Shown here piece after piece: positions 24,060-36,373 of a DNA stretch of 64,000 nucleotides. Origin of the DNA: Apricaphanius iberus (Eukaryota > Chordata > Actinopteri > Cyprinodontiformes > Aphaniidae); NCBI GenBank assembly GCA_028564705.1, contig JAPXFQ010002151.1:124001-188000 (forward strand), given 5' to 3'. Position 1 is the first letter of the stretch. The number at the start of each line of letters is the position of its first letter. A program made the translations under genes and the position numbers. Below the pieces are notes generated by a model that saw only the letters and a list, made by a program, of their open reading frames with translations, was not told where the DNA came from and did not search any database.

Positions 24060-27000
24060 TCGCTAGCTCGTTAGCTTAGCTTCGTGGCAGCTATGGCTAC
24101 ATCTCCTCCTTTAGTAATAATGGTAAGTGTAAAAAATGTAGCAGTTACGTAGCGTTGGAGGCGAGGCTTTCAGAGTAAGAAGCCCGTCTCCGTGATGATG
24201 AGAATCCAGTAAATTGTCCAGTGATGATGAGTCCAGTAAGTTGGCGGAGCCAACAAGGATAGAATCACCTAGCGGTGCCCCAACAGAGCCCACGTGACTG
24301 GGATCTCAGGCCAACTGGGTGTCTGTACGTAGAAAGCATAGTTCCCAGCCCAAAGGGCACCACCAACCTGTCTGCGTTTCTAACAGATATTCCCCACTCA
24401 GTGACGCTCCCACTGAGAAACAGACTCTGGTAATTGGCAGTTCCATAGTCCGAAACGTGGCGCTAGATACACCATCAACCTTAGTCAAATGTTTTCCAGG
24501 GGCTAGAACAGGTGACATAAAATCCCACCTGAAACTGCTGGCTAAGGATAAGCATTAATACAGTAAGATTGTTATTCACGCTGGCGGTAATGACACCCGG
24601 TTACGCCAATCCGAGGTCACTAAAATTATTGTTGCTTCGGTGTGTAAGTTTGCTAAAAAGATGTCGGACTGCGTAATCTTTTCTTGTCCCCTGCCCGATC
24701 GGACCAGTGACGAAATGTTTAGCCGCATGCTGTCACTTTATTGATGGTTGTCTGAGTGGTGTCCAGCAAACAACGTGGGCTACATTGACAATTGAAAAAC
24801 TTTTTGGGGAACTTGTACTGATCCAGAGAGACGGCATCCATCCCACTTTCTAGGACCAGCCCTTCTTTCTAGGAATCTGGACAGATTTATTACTCCTTCA
24901 AAACAATGACAAACCAGGGTCCAGACCAGGAAGCAGAGTCGTAGTTTAACCCACCTCTCTGCAGCTTCTGTACTGTTACCCACTCAGTATCCCGTTGAGA
25001 CACTGTCTTGCCCACGGCAAAAATCAAAAAGACTAAAAGTTAATCTGACAAAATCAAACTATTAAAATCTCATTAAAATAAGTACGACTCGGACCAAAAA
25101 AGGAAATAGGGCAATTAGATGTGGTTTACTAAACATATGATCCCTCTCCTCTCATACTTTTTTTTAGTAAATGACTTGATATGTGATAATAAAATTGTTC
25201 TCTTTTGCCTATCAGAAACCTGGTTGCAGCAGGAGGATTTTGTAATTATAAATGAGTCAACTCCTTTCAATTATCAAAATTTTCACAATCCTAGGAGGAG
25301 GAGTTGCAACCATTTTTCATTCAGATTTTCAAATTCGCCATAGAATAATTATTAACTACAGCTCTTTTGAACATCTAATCCTTAGTTTTCCTCATCCAAG
25401 CTGCAAAACATTAAAACCACTTTAGTTTGTGGTTTTGTATCGTCCAGCAGTCCCTTACCCTCAATTCTTGGACCAGATCTAATATTTTTTATCTGATTTA
25501 GTTTTAAACACTGATCAGTATTAGTGTCAATATTAGAATCAATATTCACATGGACATTGAAAGTGATAGCCTAACTGGAGCCTTTAATATTATCTTAGAC
25601 TCAATTGGCTTTACTCAGAAAGTGAAGGGACCCACAAACTGTGGTCAACACACTGTAGACATTGTACTGACATATGGCGTGTGATGTCCTCCCACATAAC
25701 CCAGTCCTATCTGACAATTTTTTGATAACCTTTGAATTTAATTTACCTAATTTTCCAAAATCTGAAAGAAAATTTATTTACAGTAGAACTTTATCGGACA
25801 GTGCTGTAACAAGTTTTAAAGAATCTGTTCCATTCTTGGTTCCGTATCAGTCTCAGAATACCACAGCAGGCGGCAGTAATTCCAACACTAACCCGTCAGA
25901 ATTGATGGTCTGGTTCAAAGTATTACTTCCTTACTGCGTTTGGCACTAGACAATGTAGCCCCCTTTAAAAAGAAGGTAATCAGCCATAGGAGGTTGGCTC
26001 CCTTGCGTACTTTAAAGCAGAATATTAGGAAACTGGAGTGGAAATGGCGCTCTACACACTTAAATGGTTCATTTCTAACCTGGAAAAATAGTCTACTACT
26101 TTATAAAAACGCCCTTCGACAACCTGGAACAGCATATTTCTCTTCATTAATAGTGTTTAATAAAAACAATCCTAGGTTTATTTTTAGTACAGTTGCCAGA
26201 GTCATAGCTCTGTTGAGCCAACTATTCCCCCTTCTCTCAGTAGTGTTGACTTATGGGATTCTTCATAAATACAACAAATTATATTAAAAATAAAATCATT
26301 GGCATTCTCCATAACATGATTAACTCTCTTTCAGTAAAAGAGGCAGTATCAGAGAGAACTGTAGAACCATGTCTATGTCTGTACCATTTTGATTCTGTCG
26401 AACTTTTGGAAGTATCACAAATATTAGCTTCATCTAAACCCTCAACTTGTATGTTAGACCATGGAATGAATTTCCACAGTTATGCTGATGATACACAATT
26501 ATATTTATCCATAAAACCTGATGAAACAAATCAGTTAGGTAAATTACAAGCATGTCTGGAAGACATAAAGACCTGAATGACTCTGAATTTTCTACTTCTA
26601 AATTCAGACAAGACAGAAGTTGTTGTCTTTGGACCAGAACCTTCAAAAGAAACTGCTAAATCAATCACTTAATCTGGATGGCATTAATTTGGCCTCTGGT
26701 AATAATGTAGAGAACCTCTGTGTAATTGTTGAAAAAGACATGACATTTAAATCCCATATTGAACAGGTTTCTAAGATTTCTTTCCTTCACCTCCGAAATA
26801 TTGCTAAAATTAGAAACAACCTGTCCAGGAGTGATGTGGAGAAACTAGTCCATGCATTTGTTACTTCAAGGCTGGACTACCGTAATTCCTTATTATCAGG
26901 AAGTCCATAAAATGCGATTAAAAGCCTTCAGTTGATCCAAAATGGTGCAGCAAGAGTTCTGAGGAGTATTAAAAAGAGAGATCACATTTCTCCTGTTTTG

Positions 27001-27790
27001 GCTTCTCTCCAATGGCTCCCTGTTAAATCCGGAAGAGAGTTTAAGATCCTCCTCCCTTAAGCCCTTAATAATCAAGCTCCATCGTACATCAGAGATCTGA
27101 TTGTTCCATATGTTCCTAACACAGCACTTCGTTCTCAGAATGCAGGTCTACTGGTAGTTCCTAGGATTTCTAAAAGTAGAATGAGAGGTAGCATATCTTT
27201 TAGTTATCAGGCTCCTCTCCTGTGAAATCAGCTCCCAGTTTTAGTCCGTGAGGCAGATACTCTGTTTTTAAGACTTGTCTTAAAAATTTCCCTTTTGATA
27301 AAGCTTATAGTTAGAGTGGCTTAGGTTATCCTGAGCTACTTTTTTAGTTATGCTGCTATATGTTTAGACTGTTGGAGGACAGACTGACCACTTTTCTCTT
27401 CTACTTTTCTCTTCTACCACTCTCCAGATATATTTTTTCTGCTGTTATTGCGTTTGTTAACCCAGTTTTCTCTCTGTATTTTTATCCCCATAGAAGCTCC
27501 ACATGGTCTTGTACCCTGCTCAACTACAATGCCCCCTGCTGGATGGGGAACATCGGTCAGATGATCCTCAAAGTGACCGAGCATCCTCCATGCTGTCTCT
27601 TCTCTGTCTTCTCAGACCCCCAGACGATCATGGCAGATGACCGCTTGTATTGAGCCAGGTTCTGCCAGAGGTTTCTTCCTATTAAAGGGGAGTTTTTCCT
27701 CTCCACTGTCGCTACATGCTTGATCATTATGAGGGATTGCTGAGGAATAGCTGTGGTTGCAGTCCGCATGATTGACAATAGAGCACTGTT
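24060..27790 (+). mobile_element. L2/Maui-clade LINE, near full-length but decayed
   Basis: ORF1 begins near 24,092. It keeps the three SGNH-esterase blocks in different states: IGSSIVRN (about 24,433), GGNDTR (about 24,582) and DGIHPT (about 24,831). ORF2 starts near 25,120 with endonuclease pieces (CLSETWLQQEDF). The RT palm motif is SYADDTQLYL at about 26,480, followed by the thumb and C-terminal region. At about 26,460 the sequence jumps from the pre-RT segment (SSKPSTCMLD) directly to HGMNFHSYADD, so the RT fingers and first catalytic Asp are deleted. Many stops are present. The 3' untranslated region runs to about 27,790 without the usual tail. Confidence 0.85.
24319..24558 (+). pseudogene. 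L2 ORF1 remnant with SGNH esterase block I
   Basis: 79 codons. VRRKHSSQPKGHHQP precedes EKQTLVIGSSIVRNVALDTP, which contains the nucleophile-serine block of the esterase domain found in CR1/L2 ORF1 proteins. A stop at 24,556 cuts the frame just before the GGNDTR block, so the protein is not functional. Confidence 0.75.
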
Positions 27791-28379
27791 CTGGTGAAAT
27801 GAACTCTGGCTGTTTTTGATCTGACCAATCATAGGCAAACGCTCTCTATTGACAAGAGATAGATAGTTAGAAAATTAGGCTCTACCCCGTCTATCATTGA
27901 GTAGGTGATGGATGCATGGACGGATAATGCCGTTGCGTTTATCCGTTTTGATGTAGACAGGGAAGTATACACTAGGCTTAATGCAGAATTTGTGTAATAT
28001 AATTGCAAACCCAATGACATGTTCATGGTAATTCTGGAGAAGCTGCTGAGATTTGCAGCTCAGGTGACAGCTATCCTGCTCTTCAACAAGCTGGCTTTCA
28101 TTTAACAGCGGTAAGAAGAAAGCCATGAAAAGCCATTTGCAGTGTGCTTCAAGCCATGTAGGGGATACAGCAAACATGAGGAAAAGGGTGCTCTGGCCAG
28201 GTTCGATAAAAAAATATCTATGAAAATGAATACTGTACATTACCTTAAACAAATCAGCCCCATCTATTTTGACAATTTCCCGCTGTGGGAATTCAACTCT
28301 TGAGGAAAGGGAAATTGGTGAGAGATGATAGAACTAAATACTGTTAGAGGCAGCAGTAGAGTTTAGACTGGGGTGGAGG

Positions 28380-28760
28380 TCAGCATCACAACAACCTTAA
28401 ACATACAGTACATATTGAACTACAATGGAATGGTTTAGTTCAAAGCATATTCTTCTGTAAGAGTGGCCAGGTCAATGTCTTGACTTAAGTCCCATCAAAA
28501 ATATGTGGCAACACTTGAAAATTACCGTTCATGGGTGGTTTACATCTAATCTGAGTTTGAAAAGAAAAATCTGCAAAAACTGGAGTTGCTAGATGTGCTG
28601 CTGGAGAGATACCCCAAATAGGTTGTTGCTATAAATGCTGTAAAGTATTTATCTAAAGTGTTATATAAAGAGGACTTTTCAGATTTTTATTAGTAAAAAA
28701 GACCATATTAATTATTGATCTATTACAGAAAAATCTAAATAAAATGTTGTTGTGTTGAAA
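28380..28760 (+). repeat. Tc1-family element, 3' part only
   Basis: It includes CCATCAAAAATATGTGGCAA CACTTGAAAAT (transposase 'IKNMWQHLKI'), then a TGCTGGAGAGATACCCCAAA block and the 3' untranslated segment TTCAGATTTTTATTAGTAAA. The reading frame is broken and the terminal repeat is not clear. Confidence 0.75.
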
Positions 28761-28779
28761 CATGGTAAAATAATAATAA

Positions 28780-29098
28780 TAATGCCTCAAACTTATATAG
28801 CGCTTTTCTGGACACTCAAAGACGTTTCACATATTCCATTATTCATTCACTCTCACATTCACACACTGGTGGAAGCAAGCTACAATGGTAGCCACAGCTT
28901 CCCTGGGGCAGATGGACAGAAGCGAGGCTGCCATATCGCGCCATCATCCCTTCTGGCCAACACCAGTAGGCAGTGGGTAAAGGGTCTTGCCCAAGGACAC
29001 ACTGACTGAGACAGATGGATTTGGGGGCTCGGGGATTCGAACCAGCAACTCTCTGATTGCAAGGCAACCTTTGAACCCCTTGCACCACAGTCGCCCCA
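28780..29098 (-). repeat. tRNA-derived SINE
   Basis: Read on the minus strand, it starts GGGGCGACTGTGGTGCAAGG (A-box region) and has the B-box GGTTCGAATCC at about 29,035-29,045. A body with TTGGGCAAGACCC follows, then a tail GCGCTATATAAGTTTGAGGC and (ATT)n at 28,771-28,782. The tail resembles LINE 3' ends, consistent with LINE-mediated mobilisation. RNA polymerase III would initiate inside the head. Confidence 0.75.
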
Positions 29099-29099
29099 A

Positions 29100-29950
29100 A
29101 ATGTGAAAAGGATACTTTTAGCACTAACGCTCACAAAATGAGGCCCATTTCCACTAGACGAATTATGGGACAATTCTAGGAGGGGGGGAAGTTGACAAGA
29201 AACAAAATTGTGTCTCCATACAAAATTGCTCCTTTAAGAAATTTGCTAAGACATCACTGATCAGCCCCAAAAGGCACCCATAACAGCAGAGAATAGCAAG
29301 TTAATGCAAGTCATCAATGGAAGAAGCATAGTTTGCCATGTTGTTATAGAGTGCTTTACCAACAACTTTTCCAATTTTATAAAGCCATCATTTTGGCTAC
29401 GACTACGGATATAATTTCCCACTGAGTTACAACCAGTCACCATGATTTAATCACAAGTCTTGGCCAGACTCTATTGGGTCATTTGAGATTACATACCCCA
29501 AAGCAGGCACCCGTTTGGTTACCGGAATAGCCTGGAAAGTGTTCCTTTCAGGCTGGCTCAGTGAAATGGCGAACTGCATACCATAAAGGTCCAGTGAAAA
29601 TGCCTGGATGTTCCAATAGTGAAAATGGGCCTATATTGTCATATCTGTAAAAACATGTTTTACCCCCTGCTGTGTTCTGTGTATTTCTTCTCTAAATCTT
29701 GCATTCTTCTTTCCTTTTTCACTTGTTGACTTACTCCCAAGTGCTTTTCTCGTCTTCTGTCTTGTTTACTTAATTCAGTTTTTCATGCTCTGCATTGACC
29801 TTACCCTTTACTTGCTACCCTCACTCCCTTGAACACATTATAAGCTATGTATTCTAACCTCCAAAGCACACGCACAAAGACAAATGAATTCCATATGTAC
29901 TGTAAGAAGAGTATTCTCCTCCTGTAGCAGTGCAGTTGGATAAGGGCGGT
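29100..29950. other. Intergenic, nothing recognised
   Basis: No gene or repeat could be supported. Confidence 0.4.
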
Positions 29951-29951
29951 G

Positions 29952-30095
<144 letters not shown>

Positions 30096-30743
30096 GATAG
30101 GAATGGCGCTTGTTTGACTCTTGTTCTTCAAGAAAAATACACACAACCGTTTCTGCCCAGCCTTTAGAGAAGTGATGCAAGGAGCCTGCAACCTCTAAAT
30201 TTCTGGTTTTACATGAATCACCCCCACCCAGCTGACTTTGACCAACTTGTTGCAAAGTTTGAGGAATTCTGTGGTACCGATTAACTCATAGGTCATTCCC
30301 AGCTAACGCCCTGCCTTTTGGGAATAAGTCCAACTGAAACTCAAACATGTACTGTACCATCCCAAAAAGATTTTTTTAAAGAGTAATGTCAAAGACTGAG
30401 GAAATCTATGGTTTCCTGTATATTGAAAATTACTGACAGAACTACCAACCTTTATACATACAGTAGATAGTACCCTAGAGGTTTGGATTTAAAGAAAGAT
30501 TAGGTATATAGGGGTTTGGATCTCAGTAAAGATGTCTATTATACCTAGGAAGGCAAATAATTTGATGTATAAAACGAGGTTAGTTTCACTGTCGTAAAAA
30601 CAAATCTCCATGGAGCGCATCTGAGAAGCCAGTGTACTGCCGGTTTTAAAAGCTTGCCGCCCCTAAATAAAAATGTATCTCTGACATACCCCCCCAAGTA
30701 ATTTCCCTGATCTGGCAGCAGTCCATTTGTTGTAGCTTAGCAT

Positions 30744-30807
30744 TAACCAATGTAAGTGAATGCAAACTACAAGCATGCTAGTAGTTCCCATTCACTTACA
30801 TCGGTTA
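30744..30807. repeat. 27-bp imperfect hairpin
   Basis: Arms 30,744-30,770 and 30,781-30,807 pair with about three mismatches around a 10-nt loop, AAGCATGCTA, itself containing the palindrome AGCATGCT. The arm text (CCAATGTAAGTGAATG) recurs in fish MITEs. A pre-miRNA is a less likely reading. Confidence 0.6.
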
Positions 30808-30829
30808 AAAGCAAATGGAGTCTTTTGAT

Positions 30830-30865
<36 letters not shown>
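30830..30865. repeat. (ATCT)n microsatellite, 9 units
   Basis: 36 bp of ATCT, the complement of the GATA array at 29,953-30,095, so the two arrays are in inverted orientation about 735 bp apart. Confidence 0.95.
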
Positions 30866-31164
30866 CTTTAATACTCACATATCATCGTTAAAATTAGTGA
30901 ACCCTTCACAAGCATTCCTCCATTTTATTTGATTACATGTGTAATTATAATAACTAGGTTGCACTGTTTTTTATGGCTGCTCATTATTGGTTGTTGATCA
31001 TTAGTGTAACACAAAATGTGTTAAGTCCTGCCTGCCAAAAAAGTTCTATGAGCTGTTACATCATTGGGTGTACTTTTTTCACACACAGTTGTTCATCTTC
31101 CACGTCCTGTTATCAACTTTCTACTATCTTATATATAGAAAGTTCTCTTACATGAGTTATTTTT

Positions 31165-31290
31165 GTGTCTCTGTCTTCTTAAACCTCTAGACGATTGTGG
31201 CTGATGACCACTTGTACTGAGCCCTGTCCTACTGGAGGTTTCTTCCTCTTAAAGGGGAGTTTTTCCTCTCCACTGCCACTATATACGTGC
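31165..31290 (+). repeat. L2 LINE 3'-region fragment
   Basis: It contains ACTGGAGGTTTCTTCCTCTT and AAAGGGGAGTTTTTCCTCTC, the conserved 3' untranslated block of the L2 copies elsewhere in this window. No coding sequence or terminal tail. Confidence 0.7.
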
Positions 31291-31446
31291 TCAGTATATA
31301 ACACAGTATTTAACTCAATATATAAATCAAATTGAAAAAAATCCCTTAAATGTAACTTTTTTAATAAAGAGAGTTGTATGTGATGTAATAGGTTAATGAG
31401 AACTAGTGGTGATCTATGAAACAGTGAAAAGTCTGGGTTTTTATTT

Positions 31447-31780
31447 CATCCATCCATCCATCCATCCATGTTCTATACCGCTTATCCTCAAACGGTCGCA
31501 GGGGTGCTGGTGCCTATCTCCAGCACCAACGTGTGAGAGGCGGGGTACACCCTGGACAGGTTGTCAGCCCAACATAGAGACAGGACAAACAACCATGCAC
31601 ACACACACTCACACCTAAGGAAAATTTAGAGAGACTAATTTAAAATAGTCATGTTTTTGGACTGTGGGAGGATGACATAGTACCCAGAGAGAGCCCACGT
31701 ATGCACAGAGAGAACATGCAAACTCCACACGAAAGACCCTGGGCAGAGTTCAAACCCAGGACCTTCTAGCTGAAGGCAGC
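31447..31780 (+). repeat. RTE/Expander-type LINE 3' tail with (CATC)n
   Basis: A (CATC)n run (31,447-31,469) is followed by TTCTATACCGCTTATCCTCA, GGCGGGGTACACCCTGGACA, AACATGCAAACTCCACAC and AAACCCAGGACC in the fixed order of a common fish LINE tail. Truncated, no coding part. Clade inferred from memory. Confidence 0.65.
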
Positions 31781-32079
31781 GTTGATATCCATCATATCAA
31801 ATAAAACAAAGAAAAAACAGAAAGTGAAAAAAACGTTTTGTTTTGGCTTTTTTGTTTAAGAAAAAAAAAATATTTATGGATTATGGAATTATTTGTATTT
31901 CTAAATGTTAATGCATAGCCCAACAAGCATCCAATGGCATTCATTAGCTCTGTGAAAGTGATTGTGCTTTGGGTTTGAAAAAACTCAACAAAATATACAT
32001 ATTCAGCTAGGCAAGACTCGACAAACAGGTCAAAGTTCAATGGCAACCTAAAACTGGATTTTAATTTTGAAATCATTTA

Positions 32080-33660
32080 GGTAACATATCAAGGAGTCTA
32101 TGCCATTACGTGTTATTTACCTTTTAAGAGAGCCTCTGTTTCTTCTTTAGTTTGTCAGGAGATGCAGTCGATGTCTTCTAGAACAAAAATAAAATAAATC
32201 AGGCCAGTTTGTATGGCTTTCCTTGTAACATCTCCCAACGAGTTGTCAGTTGTAAAGCGGTTCTTTTCCAAACAAAATAAAAGCTAGAATAAGTGCCTCT
32301 GCAGCGAATTAAGAGGTCAGTTTTCAGGTAGGTAACCAAAAACCTTGTCAAAAAATAGTTTCTGTCAGAATTACACAGATGAAAATAAAAACAAAAGATT
32401 CAAAGGCAAACAGACATAAGAAATAGCGGTTACTCAGGTCTGAGTGATGTGAATTTAAAATCTTTCAAAGATAGGAAGACAGAAGGTCTCCTGGAGGTGC
32501 ATCGCCCAGTTGCGACGCTGGTCATCTGAAGCAGAGAAGAGGCTGAACGAGAGGAGGAGGTTGACAGAGGGCGGAGAAGAGGAGGGGACGCAGCCTCCTC
32601 CGCCAGCTGTTCTGACTCTGGGAAGGGGAGGCAATCATACATACCTTTAAGTTGCATGACTTATTTTTGTTCAAGTTTTAGTTTGTTAAGCTTATTTCAA
32701 ATAAACAACCAGAACCAGAAAGCAACACACTAATTTGTTTTCATTAATCTCAACATCGCGGTGCACAAGAAAAGAACGGCTCGTTGCAAAGAATAAGAAC
32801 AATCTGTAGAATAAATAAGCATTCCAGACAGACACTTTTTCTAACAGTAAAACTAGTTCTCCCACAACAGCAACGCGTGTTCATATAGTTCCTAATAATC
32901 CTACCCCAAGTAACAATTTCAGAGCACATTGCTACCCTCTAGTGCTTCAAGCATGAAACTACATGAACAACCTAATCAACTTTGTTCTTCATTCAGTAAA
33001 GTTACTTGCAGTTGATAGAGTATCCAGAGATTTAATCAAGTAAAACATAAAGTGTAGTAAATCTTTAAAAAAGAAAGACAAAAGAGAGGAAATACTTTTT
33101 CCAAAAAGTTACTAAAATAAATGTAACTGAATACATTTAACAAGTTACTACACATTTCTGAAAATAAAATTTTTTTTTTTACTAATTTATTTGAACACCT
33201 ACAGGTGGACAAATATAAAATCATCTTAGGGCTTTAATTTCGGTTTGACTCAAGAAAAGTCACTTTTTGGATAAAGCAGAATAGTGCTTAGTTTGTATCT
33301 AATTAATATATATAATCTTTGGGTAAATATGTGGGGATTTATTTGTTGTTTATTTATTTATTTATTTTGCTATAAAAATTGCTCTTCAAGTTAGACATTG
33401 TAAATGGATGAAATGGATCACATGGCTGAATTAAACAAACCTTCTTTCTTTCTGCTGGAGTTGAAATCTTTATTAGTTTCCAGTCATAATAATCACACTA
33501 TGCAGAGAGAAATGTTTAAAAATAAAGGGAAAACTTAAACAACACAATGTAACTCAAAGTCAATCATACTTCTATTAATCAAACTGTCCACATAGGACGA
33601 AACACTGATTGACAATCAATTTCACATGCTGTCATGGAAATTAAATAGACAACAGGTAGA
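32080..33660. other. Intergenic, one unassigned frame
   Basis: A 75-codon minus-strand frame (32,430-32,657) with Ser-rich low complexity lies in locally GC-richer sequence, but no splice pattern supports a gene. 33,080-33,180 resembles the TAACTGAATAC/AAGTTACT-type repeat seen at 53,740. A short (TTTA)n lies near 33,345-33,370. Confidence 0.35.
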
Positions 33661-33664
33661 AATT

Positions 33665-33785
33665 ATAGGCGCTTAGCAAGACACCCAATAAACGAGTGGT
33701 TCTACAGGTGGTGACCACAGACCACTTCTCAGTTCCTGTGCTTTTCTAACTGATATTTTGGTCACTTTTGAATTCTACGTTTTAT
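33665..33785. repeat. Unclassified fish repeat fragment
   Basis: It contains GAGTGGTTCTACAGGTGGTG and ACCACAGACCACTTCTCAGT, a block I know from several fish genomes without certain family name. The adjacent L2 fragment starts at its right edge. Confidence 0.4.
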
Positions 33786-34850
33786 CTGAGTCATCTAGGT
33801 GGCATTGATTTTTAACCGCATTGAGAAGGAACACTTTAAATATGTTCACATCAACAGTCTTCTAGAGCAAATAGAGAAAACAGTTGCCAACCAAGTATAT
33901 GAGTGTCTAAACAGTAGTTACCCATTCGAAGAATTTCAGTTAGGTTTTAGTTCTCATCATAGCATGGAAAATGCTCTGGTGAAGGTTAATAATCATATTG
34001 TCATGGTCTCAAGAAATGGACTTGTGACTGGTCTTGTTGGATCTTAGTGCTGCTTTTGAAACAGTCAATTATAATATTCTCTTAGAAAGGCTTGAACAGG
34101 TTTGTTGCAGGAATCAAGAGAACAGCACTTGGCTGGTTTAAATCATATTTGTCTGGCAGATTATAGTTTGTTCATGTGAATGAATATTTTATTTCATACT
34201 CAAGGAGTACTTACTTGTGGAGTACCACAGGCTTCTATGCTTGGATATATTTTATTTATTATAAATTGGTATATGCTATAGCATATACCAATTTATAGCA
34301 AAAACAATAGATCCAAGTGTATATCAGTTGGTAAAAATCATCAGACAATTCAACAGTTATTTCCTTGGTAAACAACTATATTTATCCATAAACCCTGATG
34401 TATCCAGACAGGTAAAGGCTTGCAGGATGACGTTCCCAGAAATTGTTTGTCTTCTGTAGCCTATCATCCATTTACTTTCTTTCATATAGAAAGTAATCGT
34501 ACAACACTTATTTTTGTTCTTTCTGTGTCTCTGTTCTGTCTTTCCACACCCCAAGTCGGTTGTGGCAGATGGCCAGTCGCACTGAGCCAGGTTCTGCTGG
34601 AGGTTTTTTCCTGTTAAGGGGAGTTTTTCCTCTCCACTGTCGCTACAGGCTTTCTCAGTGTGAGGGATTGCTGAGAGAATTGCTGTGGTTGAAGTCTGCG
34701 TCATACAATGTGCTGGGATTCCTTAAAGAGAAAACTTTTAAACTGATTGTATGAAATGTAGGCATGATTGAATTCACATTACTTTTCTTGTAAAGTGTCT
34801 TGAGATGAGATTGAAGAGTTTCAGGACTCGGCCAAGTGTCCTCTATCTTT
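33786..34850 (+). mobile_element. L2 LINE fragment, internally deleted
   Basis: 33,799-34,047 encodes the RT fingers region (LEQIEKTVANQVYECLN, FEEFQLGFSSHHSMENALVK). A shifted frame carries the palm motif A region (LDLSAAFETVN). Near 34,255-34,300 the sequence collapses into a palindrome and jumps past the YADD motif. The 3' untranslated blocks follow from about 34,510. This copy keeps the RT part that the 24-kb copy lacks. Confidence 0.8.
34260..34297. repeat. Perfect 38-bp palindrome without loop
   Basis: The 38 bases are exactly self-complementary around the centre CTATAG. It sits where the L2 palm region should be, so it is probably a fold-back duplication made during insertion or repair. 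Confidence 0.9.
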
Positions 34851-34898
34851 TTTTGGACATCAAAATATGATCACCATAAGTGTAAAACAGTATTTTTC

Positions 34899-35053
34899 AA
34901 CCCTGCTCCTCAAGGTAAGCTGCACTACACGTTTTAGATATTTCCCTGTGTAAGGACACATGACTTTAAGTGATGGCTGATCATCTGAGGGAGACATGTT
35001 ACAGCAGGGAAACATCTAAAACATGCTGGGCAGAGTGCGTTGAGGACCAGGCC
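34899..35053. mobile_element. Fold-back MITE
   Basis: The inverted arms GTTTTAGATATTTCCCTG (34,931-34,948) and CAGGGAAACATCTAAAAC (35,005-35,022) match at 17 of 18 positions. The outer parts CTGCTCCTCAA and TTGAGGACCAG are also roughly inverted. The sequence is a familiar abundant fish repeat; superfamily not assigned. Confidence 0.65.
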
Positions 35054-35059
35054 TGCAAA

Positions 35060-36190
35060 ACAGTTGTGTAAAAAATACAAAATTGTTTTCACAATCAGGA
35101 CGGAGATTTGCAGTACCGATGGAAAGGAAGAATGGCTACAAGCGGTCATTCATTCCATTAACCGTGACCATCCTTAACAAAGAACTGCTCTCATAAGACC
35201 TTTGCAACCTTATTGTTGCAAAAAATATTAATGGCACTGGTTTCAAAAGATAATGCGGAATGGGATATAGCACAATAGATAAAATGGATGACTGGATAAA
35301 TGTACCAAGATTTTTTCTTGATGATAATTATAAGCGGGGCAGACAAACACAGCCAAGGAAACTTTCAAGTGTTTTTAGAGAACAAAGAGAAATCTGCCCA
35401 TTGGTTAACAGTGGCATCCCATCTTGCAACCCACCACAGTACTGCTTGCATAGATAACTGCTTCTTCATATACACTTGTAGACTTAGTCACATTTCTACA
35501 CATCTGGCACATTTGTGGTAACTGTCAGTGTCTCCAGATGGTACAGATAACTACTTATAGTTGTAGAAATTGATGATTCTGTCTTGTAATGTTATTTTAT
35601 TTGGCTGCTGAACCAGAAATGGGAGAACTTGATGATCCTCTTTGTAGACCTACTTGGTCATAGTTGTTTGGACCTATCCTGTTTTGTGGATGTGTCAAAC
35701 CACACATTGATGGAGCAAGACTCTCAGTGTTGACACATACTGCAAGTTGAGAAAGAAAAGGTTTTGTTTCACTGTGGGAACTATGTTGCATTTCAGGCTG
35801 GTTTCCCACCATGCTTTATCATCAGTATTGACTGTGCTGAATATGTACATGTTCGTTTCTTTCATTTTTCTGATTTGTAAGAACTTTTAAAAAATGTTTT
35901 CAGTTTAACTTGCTTTGCCCAGCTACTAGCATTTACTGCAGCCACAAACACTTGTTTCTTTATCTGTATGATGCATTTTACATCTTTTTCATGGATAACT
36001 AGTGTGACAAAGAAGACAAACGTGTCTTAGGAGGCTAAAATATGCGTCAATAAACACAATTTTTATTTTTTATCAGTGTACAAACATGACATTAGGACCA
36101 TAGTTCTATATGGTTGACCATATTTAAAACAGGAAGGAAGGAAGGAAGGAAGATGCCTTTGAGTATCATAGTTATCTCTGACTTGCGTCC
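35060..36190. other. Upstream region of the Ig receptor gene, nothing specific recognised
   Basis: No coding exon or clear core promoter was recognised. An (AAGG)n tract lies at 36,131-36,152, about 50 bp before the first exon. Confidence 0.4.
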
Positions 36191-36194
36191 CGCA

Positions 36195-36269
36195 TTTTTC
36201 TCAGCAACCAATCTGTGCTGTCAAAAGATCAACCAGTCTTTGTAACACGACTGCTGTCAGTTTGGGCTG
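36195..36269 (+). other. Probable 5' untranslated exon of the Ig receptor gene
   Basis: The segment ends at CTG|GTGAGT, a good splice donor (36,270). The intron would be 82 bp, ending TTTTATCAG at 36,351, and the next exon carries the start codon at 36,374. The transcription start is not visible, so the left boundary is a guess. Confidence 0.4.
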
Positions 36270-36373
36270 GTGAGTTATATTTTATATTTGCTATATCAAT
36301 GGTGAAAAAGCATCTGTTTCTTTATTTAAATTGTTTGTTAATTTTTATCAGAAACCAAGGGTTTGTTGTGGCC

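Noticed and set aside
30744..30807. microRNA precursor
   Set aside because: The arm sequence resembles a repetitive fish MITE motif, and nothing in the sequence supports Drosha/Dicer processing; kept only as an open finding.
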